Shown: positions 1 to 6,065 of the stretch, piece by piece | Layout: each line of letters opens with the position of its first letter | Position numbering within the stretch: position 1 is the first letter of the stretch | NCBI GenBank assembly: GCA_007119305.1 | Contig: SKPY01000089.1 | Location: 1 to 9,864, forward strand | Source of the DNA: Nitriliruptorales bacterium | GTDB lineage: Bacteria > Actinomycetota > Nitriliruptoria > Euzebyales > Egibacteraceae | DNA: 9,864 bases | Direction of reading: 5' to 3' | Notes under the pieces: model-generated | Seen by the model: the letters and a program-made list of their open reading frames with translations, nothing else | The model's database searches: none | Told to the model about the DNA's origin: nothing | Position numbers and translations under genes: made by a program

Positions 1-2076
1 CTGCCGTGGCACGTGATCCCGCGCGCAGCCAGCGACGTCTCGGCCGACCCTGACGCCCTCACGATGGTCGAGGGCGGCACCGACGAGGTCACGCTGACCA
101 ACGATGGCGTCGGCGACGCCCTCGTGGAGAGCTTCGACTGGCTCGACTCCCGGGACGCCTCGCCGAGCGACGAGACGTTCGCCGGCACGCCGGCGATGGA
201 CCTCGCGGCGCTCGGCGCACGCCAGTTCGTCGTCGGCGACGGCTGCGCGGTCTACCACGAGTTCGCGGTCACGATGCACGAGCGGCTCTCGCACGCGAAC
301 ATGCCGGCCGGGGTGTTCCTCGAGCTCGACGCGACAGGTGACGGCCAGCCGGATGGGTTCGCCTTCAACGGCCCTGGCCTGTTCATCTTCCCCGGGCTCA
401 TCGACCACGTGAACCTCACCCTGGTGGCCGACGCGGAGTTCAATCTCGTGGCCCTGTACTTCAGCGGCCACCAGATGAACACGAAGACGGTGGTGCTGCC
501 GCTGTGCGCCGGCGATCTCGGCCTCGGCGAGGACGACCTCGGCGCCACGATCGACGTGACCGCGTCGACGATCCTGTACTCCGACCGCTTCTACGTCGGC
601 GGCGAGCTCTCGGGCTCCATCGAGCTCGGCGCCAACCAGTTCGAGCCGACCGACTCCCTGGACGTGCCCGCCGGCGACAGCACCGTCGCCGAATGGCTCG
701 CCACCGGCGCGGACGGCACGGCGCAGGGCGTCATGGCGGTGCTGACCGGCGACGGGTACGACCGTCTCTCGGGCGCGCCAGCCGACAACGAGGTGCTCTA
801 CCTCGACGCCGACGTGGAGCCCGCGCCGGTGCTCGAGGCCCTCGAGGTCACTCCGAGTGAGGCCGAGATCGAGGTCGGCGCGACCCAGCAGTTCTCGGCG
901 ACCGCGATCTACGACGACGAGTCGACGCAGGACGTGACCGCGGAGGCGACCTGGGCATCCGACGATGCCGACGTCGCCACCGTCGACGACGAGGGCCTGG
1001 CCACCGGCGTGTCCGTGGGCGAGGCCACCATCACCGCGACGTACGAGGAAGAGTCGGACGCGGCCACGCTGACGGTGGTCGAGGTGCCCGTGGTGCCGGA
1101 TGACGAGGTGTTCCGGCTGTTCGGCGACGACCGCATCGAGACCGCGATCGAGATCTCGCAGGCGACGTTCGCCGACCACGACGCCAACGACGACGACAAC
1201 ACCGAGGGCGCGTTCGCCGGCCGCCACGAGCAGGACCTGACCGCCGACAGCGTGGTGCTGGCCCGCTCGACCGACTTCCCCGACGCGCTGGCGGGCACGC
1301 CGCTGGCCGAGGCGGTCGGTGCGCCGATCCTGCTGACGCCCTCGGCAGGCCTCGACGACCGGGTGGCTGCGGAGATCCAGCGCATCCTGGCGCCGGGCGG
1401 CACGGTCCACCTGCTCGGTGGCACGGCCGCGTTGCGCGCCGAGGTCGAAGCCGCCGTGGATGACCTCGGCTACGAGACGAACCGCATCGCCGGGGCGACC
1501 CGCTTCGAGACCGCGGTCGCGATCGCCGATGTGCTCGACCGCGACACGATCATGATCACGACCGGGGTGACGTTCCCCGACGCCCTGGCTGCCGGCGCGG
1601 CCGCCGCCGAGTCCGACGCGGCGGTGCTGCTGACCACCAGCGACCGGCCGCACCCGGCGGTCGACGGCTACCTGACCGGCCTCGATGAGCCGACGGTGTA
1701 CGCCGTGGGTGGCCCCGCCGCCCGCGCCTACACCGAGGCTGAGCCGGTGTTCGGCCCGACCCGGGAGGACACCGCGGTCGAGGTGGCCGAGGCGTTCTTC
1801 GAGGACCCCGAGCAGATCGGTGTGGCCCGTCGGGATGCGTTCCCCGACGCGCTGGCCGGCGGCGCACACATCGGCCGCCTGGGCGGACCGCTGCTGCTGA
1901 CGCTGACCGGCCGGCTGCACGAGGCCCCTGAGTCCTACGTGTGCGCCAACGCCGAGTCCATCCACACCGGCTTCATCTACGGCGGCACCGCCGCCGTGTC
2001 CGACGCCACCGCCGACGCGCTGGCCGCCCGTATGGCCGGCGACGGCTGTCCCGCCGACAACAACGACAACGACTGA
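1..2076 (+). CDS. C-terminal part of a secreted S8-type protease-like protein with Big_2 domain and three CWB2 repeats (5' truncated)
   Basis: The frame is open to base 1, reading LPWHVIPRAASDVSADPD, so the gene starts upstream and the GTG at 13 is probably internal. Numbering from that GTG: residues 1 to about 270 resemble the region that follows the catalytic domain in large actinobacterial/Chloroflexota subtilisin-like proteases ('PWHVLPR', then a beta-rich part with 'FVVGDG', 'ELDATGDGQPDGFAFN'). This match is from memory of the family, and no catalytic Asp/His/Ser can be seen here. About 274-356 is a Big_2 Ig-like domain (LEVTPSEAEIEVGATQQFSA, 'ATVDDEGLATGVSVGEATITATY'). About 367-685 holds three CWB2 repeats, marked by DFPDALA, FPDALAAG and FPDALAGG and by GGTAAL, VGGPAA and GGTAAV. 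The third repeat is degenerate: GPTREDTAVEVA replaces the usual G-x-x-R-Y/F-x-T. Cys644 and Cys679 bracket its end and may form a disulfide, as may Cys78 and Cys165. An Asp/Asn run lies at 388-397. CWB2 modules attach proteins non-covalently to the cell wall, so the inferred role is a wall-held exoprotease. Confidence 0.8.
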   Translation: MPWHVIPRAASDVSADPDALTMVEGGTDEVTLTNDGVGDALVESFDWLDSRDASPSDETFAGTPAMDLAALGARQFVVGDGCAVYHEFAVTMHERLSHANMPAGVFLELDATGDGQPDGFAFNGPGLFIFPGLIDHVNLTLVADAEFNLVALYFSGHQMNTKTVVLPLCAGDLGLGEDDLGATIDVTASTILYSDRFYVGGELSGSIELGANQFEPTDSLDVPAGDSTVAEWLATGADGTAQGVMAVLTGDGYDRLSGAPADNEVLYLDADVEPAPVLEALEVTPSEAEIEVGATQQFSATAIYDDESTQDVTAEATWASDDADVATVDDEGLATGVSVGEATITATYEEESDAATLTVVEVPVVPDDEVFRLFGDDRIETAIEISQATFADHDANDDDNTEGAFAGRHEQDLTADSVVLARSTDFPDALAGTPLAEAVGAPILLTPSAGLDDRVAAEIQRILAPGGTVHLLGGTAALRAEVEAAVDDLGYETNRIAGATRFETAVAIADVLDRDTIMITTGVTFPDALAAGAAAAESDAAVLLTTSDRPHPAVDGYLTGLDEPTVYAVGGPAARAYTEAEPVFGPTREDTAVEVAEAFFEDPEQIGVARRDAFPDALAGGAHIGRLGGPLLLTLTGRLHEAPESYVCANAESIHTGFIYGGTAAVSDATADALAARMAGDGCPADNNDND

Positions 2077-2100
2077 CCCGCCACCCCATCCGCCCCCATC

Positions 2101-2131
2101 CGCGGCCCCCGCCACCCCGGCGGGGGCCGCG
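2101..2131 (+). terminator. Strong GC hairpin after the CWB2/protease-like gene
   Basis: A perfect 13-bp inverted repeat (arms 2101-2113 and 2119-2131) surrounds a five-base loop, ACCCC. It lies 25 bases past the stop codon at 2074-2076. There is no T-tract after it, which is common for terminators in high-GC actinobacteria. The position and stem strength make it the likely transcript end for the upstream gene, but termination itself is inferred. Confidence 0.6.
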
Positions 2132-2277
2132 CGCTGGTGCGCGCCCTGCGCGAACGCGCGCACCGAACGGACGCCGGGCGGGTCAGGTCGGCGCTCACCG
2201 CACTCGGAGCGGCTTGTCAGCGGCTGGGCGGATGGGCCTGTGATGCGGTAGAACGTGGCAGCGCACCGCTGGAACCT

Positions 2278-2285
2278 GGGAGGAG
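2278..2285 (+). promoter_or_regulatory. Ribosome binding site for the universal stress protein
   Basis: GGGAGGAG lies five bases before GTG 2291. It is a near-ideal Shine-Dalgarno and decides the start against the upstream in-frame GTG at 2255. Confidence 0.8.
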
Positions 2286-2290
2286 CAGAC

Positions 2291-2692
2291 GTGAAGATCG
2301 TCGTCGGCTACATCAAGTCGGACGAGGGCCATGCGGCGCTCGACCGCGCCATCGAGGAGACCAAGCTGCGGGACGGCAAGCTGGTCGTCGTGCACTCGAT
2401 GCGCGGCGGTGAGCGCGACGAGGCGGAGGAAGCCATCGCGTACCGCGATGAGCTCGAGGAGGTGGACCGGCGCTTGAAGGAGGCGGGCGTGGCGCACGAG
2501 ATCCGGGAGCTCGTGCGCGGCAAGCCGGCGGGCGAGGATCTCGCCGACTTCGCCGAGGAAGAGGACGCCGACCTCATCGTCATCGGGCTGCGGCGCCGCT
2601 CCCCCGTCGGCAAGCTCGTGCTGGGCAGCAACGCGCAGGACGTCCTGCTCAAGGCCGCGTGCCCCGTGCTGGCGGTCAAGGCCAAGGGCTGA
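2291..2692 (+). CDS. Universal stress protein, single UspA domain
   Basis: This 133-residue protein is a single Usp domain of the usual length, cytoplasmic, with no signal or membrane segment. It opens with beta-strand MKIVVGYIKSDEG, has LVVVHSM as the second strand and 'ADLIVIGLRRRS' near residues 95-106, and ends with GKLVLGSNAQDVLLKAACPV and a final beta-strand. That stretch is the family's nucleotide-binding G-x2-G-x9-G-S/T signature, except that the second Gly is Arg (GLRR). This 'GLRRRSPVGK' form recurs in actinobacterial Usp proteins as I remember them, so ATP binding remains possible but is not assured. GTG 2291 is chosen because GGGAGGAG (2278-2285) sits five bases upstream; an in-frame GTG at 2255 would add 12 residues with no fold counterpart and no good Shine-Dalgarno. 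The gene appears monocistronic, with hairpins on both sides. The only promoter hint is a TTGTCA at 2214-2219 without a convincing -10 box. Family role: stress survival, usually by nucleotide sensing. Confidence 0.9.
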   Translation: MKIVVGYIKSDEGHAALDRAIEETKLRDGKLVVVHSMRGGERDEAEEAIAYRDELEEVDRRLKEAGVAHEIRELVRGKPAGEDLADFAEEEDADLIVIGLRRRSPVGKLVLGSNAQDVLLKAACPVLAVKAKG

Positions 2693-2704
2693 CCCCCCCC
2701 GCTT

Positions 2705-2727
2705 GCCCTCGTCCACATGGACAGGGC
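2705..2727 (+). terminator. Hairpin terminator candidate after the universal stress gene
   Basis: Arms GCCCT(C)GTCC and GGACAGGGC pair over nine base pairs with one bulged C at 2710 and a four-base loop, ACAT (2715-2718). The hairpin starts 12 bases after the stop codon, and the sequence just after it (GCTTGCATTT) is the most T-rich stretch nearby. This is the closest thing to a classic intrinsic terminator in the window. A run of eight C residues (2693-2700) separates it from the stop. Confidence 0.5.
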
Positions 2728-2743
2728 GCTTGCATTTGCAAGC
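2728..2743. promoter_or_regulatory. Perfect 16-bp dyad, candidate operator
   Basis: GCTTGCATTTGCAAGC consists of two perfect 7-bp arms around TT. It is much more AT-rich than its surroundings and directly abuts the hairpin at 2705-2727. It overlaps the -35 box of a plausible promoter for the CWB2-RlpA gene, which is where a repressor would bind. I do not recognise the motif as the box of a specific regulator. GCTTGC also occurs at 2701-2706 and could pair with 2738-2743 instead, so a role in RNA folding is an alternative. Confidence 0.4.
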
Positions 2744-2758
2744 AACCGGGGCTATGGC
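2730..2758 (+). promoter_or_regulatory. Putative sigma70-type promoter for the CWB2-RlpA gene
   Basis: TTGCAT (2730-2735) and TATGGC (2753-2758) are separated by 17 bases. The -35 box matches TTGACA at four of six positions; the -10 box starts with TA but lacks the final T. Transcription would begin near 2765, giving an untranslated leader of about 220 bases. This is based on the sequence pattern alone. Confidence 0.3.
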
Positions 2759-2833
2759 ACCCTGGGGTAGTCGAACACGAGCAACGTGGTGCCTGCGCCG
2801 CGCCGTGTGCTGCGCACGTAGCGCTGACCCCCG

Positions 2834-2881
2834 TCGTGCGCGCAGGCGGCCGCATAGCCGCCGCCTGCGCGCCGCGCACGA
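2834..2881 (+). promoter_or_regulatory. Long stem-loop in the 5' leader of the CWB2-RlpA gene
   Basis: Thirteen perfect base pairs join 2838-2850 to 2860-2872 around a nine-base loop. Four more pairs (2834-2837 with 2878-2881) follow after a five-base bulge (2873-2877). The hairpin lies about 107 bases before the ATG. A shorter pairing of GCGCAC (2812-2817) with GTGCGC (2836-2841) would compete with its base. Upstream, GGCACC (2756-2761) can pair with GGTGCC (2788-2793), and CGTGTG (2804-2809) with CGCACG (2813-2818). This could be an attenuator, an unrecognised regulatory RNA or a terminator for read-through. It does not match a riboswitch class I can name. Apart from this and the elements listed at 2705-2758, the 2693-2987 gap holds no credible gene. 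Confidence 0.45.
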
Positions 2882-2987
2882 GATGCGACCGGGCACCCGC
2901 CGTCGTTCCCCGCCGCCGCCGAAGAGGCGTGCGTTTCGGGCGGGATGAAGCGCGCGGCCATCGCCCATCCCCGACTCCCGAGGGTTC

Positions 2988-4379
2988 ATGCACACCCGAA
3001 CGCCTGCCAAGCTGTTCTCGATCTTCCTCGCTGCACTGCTCGCCGGCACCGTGGTCCACCTGCAGACCGCCCAGGCCGATGCCAGTGAAGCCGTCGTCCG
3101 CTCCGCCGGGCCTGAGCGCATCAGCACCGCCGTCGCGGCATCCCGCGATCACCGCGCTGCCGCGTCCCACGCGCTCATCGCCAACGCCCACAACTTCCCT
3201 GACGCGCTCAGCGCGACGCCGCTCGCCGCGAGCCTCGACGCCCCGCTGCTGCTGACCCGCCAGGACGCGCTCCCGGACGAGGTGGTCGAGGAGCTGACCC
3301 GGCTCGGCGTCTCCACCGTGTGGTTGCTCGGCGGCACGAGCGCGATCTCTGCGGGTGTTGAGGAGGCGCTGCGCGGCCTCGGCTACGAGGTGCAGCGCAT
3401 CGGTGGCGAGAACCGCTACGCCACCGCACGCGACGTCGCGCTCGAGGCCGGCCCGGCCGACACCGGCGAGGTCGTCGTCGCCCTCGGGAACCATCCCGAT
3501 CCCGAGCGGGCGTGGCCCGACGCCGTGGCAAGCGGAGCGCTCGCCGCCTCTCCTGACCGCCTCCCGACCCTGCTGACCGCCCACAACCACCTGCCGGACG
3601 CGACAGCCGAGGCGCTGTCGCTGCTCGACCCCGAGCGGGTGCTGCTCATCGGCGGCGAGTCGGCGATCGAGGCCAACGTCGAGGACGAGATCCGCCGGCT
3701 CGGGCTGACCGTCCGCCGCATCGCCGGGACCTCGCGCTATGACACCTCCATCGCCTTGGCGCAGGACGCGTTGAACCGGGCCAACGGGACGGAGCAGACC
3801 GTGGTGTTCGCCACCGGCGGCGACTTCCCCGATGCACTCGCCGCGGGGGCGCTCGCGGGCAGCCTCGAGGGGCCGCTGGTGCTCGTGCCCACGCAGCGGC
3901 TCGCCTCGACCGTCGCTGCGTTCCTGCGCGAGCACACCGCACGCTGGGACGGCGGCGTCGTCGTGGGCGGCCAGGTGGCTGCGAGCGACTTCGTCCTCGA
4001 CGAGCTGACCGCGGCGATCAACGACCAGCCGGCGCCGGAGCCGCCGGTCGAGGAGGAGCCCGAGCCGGACGAACCCCGCGTGCTGCAGACGTTCGAAGGC
4101 GAGGCGAGCTACTACGGGGCGCGCTTCCACGGGCGCCGCACCGCCAGCGGCGAGGTCTTCGACATGTACGCCCTCACGGCCGCCCACCCGTCGCTGCCGT
4201 TCGGCACGATCGTGCGCGTGACCCACCTCGGCAACGGCCGCCAGGTCACCGTGCGCATCAACGACCGCGGCCCGTTCGTCGGCGGCCGCGTGATCGACCT
4301 GTCCTACGCCGCCGCCCAGGAGATCGGCATGATCTCGTCGGGCATCGCCCAGGTCCGTGGCGAGGTGCTCGGCGACTAG
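2988..4379 (+). CDS. Secreted CWB2-repeat protein with C-terminal RlpA-like double-psi beta-barrel domain
   Basis: This 463-residue exported protein has a signal peptide at 1-30 (basic MHTRTPAK, a hydrophobic core, likely cleavage after AQA). Three CWB2 repeats follow at about 34-134, 136-240 and 242-345, marked by NFPDALSATPLA, WPDAVASGALA and DFPDALAAGALA and by LLGGTSAI, LIGGESAI and VVGGQVA. An acidic Pro/Glu linker (about 347-364) leads to an RlpA-type domain at 367-463: GEASYYGARFHGRRTASGE, FDMYALTAAH, LPFGT, RINDRGPF, RVIDLSYAAA. Glu389, Asp392, His400 and Asp426 keep the same spacing (+3, +11, +37) as Glu120, Asp123, His131 and Asp157 of Pseudomonas aeruginosa RlpA as I recall its numbering. 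RlpA there is a lytic transglycosylase for peptide-free glycan. There is no lipobox and no SPOR domain, so CWB2 probably takes over targeting. ATG 2988 has GAGGG (2980-2984) only three bases upstream, a short spacing, but the signal peptide fixes this start. The activity is inferred; some RlpA-like and 3D/expansin-like barrels are not catalytic. Confidence 0.9.
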   Translation: MHTRTPAKLFSIFLAALLAGTVVHLQTAQADASEAVVRSAGPERISTAVAASRDHRAAASHALIANAHNFPDALSATPLAASLDAPLLLTRQDALPDEVVEELTRLGVSTVWLLGGTSAISAGVEEALRGLGYEVQRIGGENRYATARDVALEAGPADTGEVVVALGNHPDPERAWPDAVASGALAASPDRLPTLLTAHNHLPDATAEALSLLDPERVLLIGGESAIEANVEDEIRRLGLTVRRIAGTSRYDTSIALAQDALNRANGTEQTVVFATGGDFPDALAAGALAGSLEGPLVLVPTQRLASTVAAFLREHTARWDGGVVVGGQVAASDFVLDELTAAINDQPAPEPPVEEEPEPDEPRVLQTFEGEASYYGARFHGRRTASGEVFDMYALTAAHPSLPFGTIVRVTHLGNGRQVTVRINDRGPFVGGRVIDLSYAAAQEIGMISSGIAQVRGEVLGD

Positions 4380-4442
4380 AAGCGGCGAGCGTAGCCGCGT
4401 CGGAGCATCCCGGCCGCACGTGAATCCGTCGAGGGCTGCAGG

Positions 4443-4457
4443 TAGGTTCGTGTCGTG
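4443..4457 (+). promoter_or_regulatory. Leaderless-type promoter of the pRiA4b-like gene
   Basis: A -10 box TAGGTT (4443-4448) is followed by six bases and then GTG at 4455. Transcription would therefore start on or next to the start codon, as in actinobacterial leaderless mRNAs. No Shine-Dalgarno is present before the GTG, which agrees with this. No clear -35 box is seen. Confidence 0.55.
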
Positions 4458-5936
4458 GCAGAGGACACCGACCCGCTCGGTAGCGTGCGGCCGCCGTCCC
4501 GGCGGCGGCCACGACGCTCAGACGTCGTCACCTATCGGGTGCGCGTCGACCTCGCCGACACCAAGCCACCGCTGTGGCGCCGGCTCGAGCTGGCTTCGGA
4601 CCTCTTCCTCGACGACGTCCACGAGGTCCTGCAGGTCGCGTTCGGCTGGACCGACAGCCACCTTCACCGGTTTGCCTCAGGCCCGCGGTACTACGGCCCT
4701 GAGACCGAGTACTACCTGGGTCCCTTCGAGGCCGGCGACCCTGACCTCGGCGTGCCCGAGCACGAGGTGCGGCTCGACGAGGTGCTCGTCGACGTCGGTG
4801 ACCGCATGTTCTACGTCTACGACTTCGGGGACGACTGGCAGCACACGATCAAGCTCGAGGCCGTCCTGCCCCGCGGCGCTGCCGCGCCCCGGGCGGTGTG
4901 CACCGCCGGGCGGCGTGCCGGTCCACCCGAGGACTGCGGCGGCGTCTACGGCTTCGAGCTCATCGCGGCGGCCACCGACTCCACGCGCCCCGACCACACC
5001 GAGGCGGTGGCAGAGCTCGCGCGCTTCTACGGGGACGAGATCGACCCGGAGAACCTTGCGCTGTCGCCCTTCGACCGCGACGCGATCAACCGCGCGCTCG
5101 CCGGTCTCGGCTTCGACGGGGTCTCGGGGCGGGCCGGTGGCGAGCGCCCCGACCAGCGCACCGTCGGCGAGGTCCCCGAGAAGCGCACCGCCAGCGAGGT
5201 CCCCGAGCCGCTCGCCGACCTCCTCGCCGCGGTCAGAACCGCGCCGGCACGCCGCCGGCTGCGTCAGCTCATCTCCGGCGCGCAGCTCGACGAGCCCGTC
5301 TCGATCGATGACGCCACCGCCGCGCGCATGGTCGGGGCATACACGTGGTTGCTGAACCGTGTGGGCGGCGACGGCATCAAGCTCACGGGCTCCGGGTACC
5401 TGCCGCCCGCCCACGTCGAAGCCGCCGTCGACGAGCTCGGCCTCGGCGAGGAGTGGATCGGCAAGGGCAACCGCGAGCACCTCACCATGCCGGTGCTGCA
5501 CCTGCGCGAGACCGCCCAGCGGATGGGGCTGGCGCGCAAGTACCGCGGGCGCCTCGTCCTGACCACCCGCGGACGCGCCCTCCGCGAGGACGCGGTGGCC
5601 CTGTGGTGGCACGTCGCCGAGCACCTGCCGCCACGGTCACGCGACGACAGCGAGACGCAAGCAGGGCTTCTCACGCTCCTCCTCGTTGCGGCGCAGGCCC
5701 CCGACGACCTGCACGCCACCGTGGCCGAGCTCCTCACCGCGATCGGGTGGCGGGGCGGTGACGGCACCCCCGTCACAGCGACGATGGCCGCCCACGCGGC
5801 CTTGGACACCACCGCGGTGCTGCGCCGCGTCGGCGCCTTCCCGCGTGCATACAGCGGCGGCGCGCGGGAGCGCCCGACCGCGCAGGGTGTCGCGTTCGCG
5901 CGCGCCGCCGTGCAGACCTGGCCGCATCCCGGCTGA
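4455..5936 (+). CDS. Plasmid pRiA4b ORF-3-like family protein
   Basis: This 493-residue soluble protein has no signal peptide or membrane segment. Residues about 24-215 form the pRiA4b ORF-3 domain: VTYRVRVDLADTKPPLWRRL, 'HEVLQVAFGWTDSHLHRF', YVYDFGDDWQHTIKLE, and C149-x6-GPPED-C161-GGVYGFE. In the family this last motif usually has a further Cys before PPED; here it is Gly160-side AG-PPED, so any metal site would be incomplete. Residues about 222-252 are a charged linker with a nine-residue tandem repeat. About 252-493 is a mainly helical domain ('KLTGSGYLPPAHVEAAVDEL', RGRLVLTTRGRALRED), often found in the long actinobacterial members, with no known activity. The family name comes from a Rhizobium plasmid ORF, and its function is undetermined. 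The GTG start has no ribosome site but a -10 box six bases upstream. Nothing around it suggests a plasmid or transposon. The gene stands alone between promoter and hairpin signals. Confidence 0.85.
   Translation: MAEDTDPLGSVRPPSRRRPRRSDVVTYRVRVDLADTKPPLWRRLELASDLFLDDVHEVLQVAFGWTDSHLHRFASGPRYYGPETEYYLGPFEAGDPDLGVPEHEVRLDEVLVDVGDRMFYVYDFGDDWQHTIKLEAVLPRGAAAPRAVCTAGRRAGPPEDCGGVYGFELIAAATDSTRPDHTEAVAELARFYGDEIDPENLALSPFDRDAINRALAGLGFDGVSGRAGGERPDQRTVGEVPEKRTASEVPEPLADLLAAVRTAPARRRLRQLISGAQLDEPVSIDDATAARMVGAYTWLLNRVGGDGIKLTGSGYLPPAHVEAAVDELGLGEEWIGKGNREHLTMPVLHLRETAQRMGLARKYRGRLVLTTRGRALREDAVALWWHVAEHLPPRSRDDSETQAGLLTLLLVAAQAPDDLHATVAELLTAIGWRGGDGTPVTATMAAHAALDTTAVLRRVGAFPRAYSGGARERPTAQGVAFARAAVQTWPHPG
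5154..5207 (+). repeat. In-frame 27-bp tandem repeat in the pRiA4b-like linker
   Basis: Two adjacent 27-base units (5154-5180, 5181-5207) are identical at 24 of 27 bases. They encode QRTVGEVPE and KRTASEVPE, residues 234-251. The repeat lies in the linker between the two domains and keeps the frame, so it looks like a fairly recent duplication that changes linker length only. Confidence 0.85.
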
Positions 5937-5943
5937 CCGGCCC

Positions 5944-5992
5944 GGCGCCGCCGGCCCTGCACCGATCACGCCGCCCTGTCACCGGCGGCGCC
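5944..5992 (+). terminator. Inverted repeat between the pRiA4b-like gene and acetoacetyl-CoA synthetase
   Basis: A perfect 11-bp inverted repeat, GGCGCCGCCGG (5944-5954) and CCGGCGGCGCC (5982-5992), encloses a 27-base loop. It starts eight bases after the stop codon of the upstream gene and ends ten bases before the -10 box of the next, so it may terminate the first or affect the second. There is no T-tract. Confidence 0.4.
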
Positions 5993-6002
5993 ACGGGTTC
6001 CG

Positions 6003-6014
6003 TAGCATGCGGGT
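6003..6014 (+). promoter_or_regulatory. Putative -10 box for the acetoacetyl-CoA synthetase operon
   Basis: TAGCAT (6003-6008) fits the actinobacterial TAnnnT pattern, and six bases follow before a GTG at 6015. Transcription would start near 6015. That gives either a 51-base leader before ATG 6066 or a leaderless start at GTG 6015. No -35 box is evident. Confidence 0.45.
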
Positions 6015-6065
6015 GTGTCGCGCACGGCGCGCGGCAGCGGATGCGGAACAAGGGATGAAGCGAGG

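Noticed and set aside
2214..2254. Promoter for the universal stress gene (TTGTCA and TAGAAC)
   Set aside because: The spacing of 29 bases does not fit a sigma70-type promoter, and no other -10 box is convincing.
2705..2987. c-di-AMP (ydaO) riboswitch before the RlpA-like gene
   Set aside because: The stretch ACCGGGG...CTGGGGTAGTCGAAC is loosely similar, but the conserved GTCAGCTAAC-type core and the second half of the fold are missing. I keep only 'unassigned structured leader'.
2945..3100. Small upstream ORF at ATG 2945 overlapping the CWB2-RlpA start
   Set aside because: It has no properly spaced ribosome site and no coding character, and runs out of frame into the signal-peptide region.
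2676..4226. Minus-strand open frame of 516 residues
   Set aside because: It is antisense to the CWB2-RlpA gene, low complexity in Arg/Gly/Val, with no ribosome site or recognisable motif.
4382..4398. Terminator after the CWB2-RlpA gene (GCGGC/GCCGC)
   Set aside because: The stem is only five base pairs with a seven-base loop and no T-tract, too weak to list as a feature.
4677..5624. Minus-strand open frame of 315 residues
   Set aside because: It is a shadow of the pRiA4b-like gene with no family signature.
4455..5936. Evidence of plasmid or transposon origin from the name pRiA4b ORF-3
   Set aside because: The name is historical. There are no terminal repeats, transposase, integrase or target duplications, and base composition matches the neighbours.
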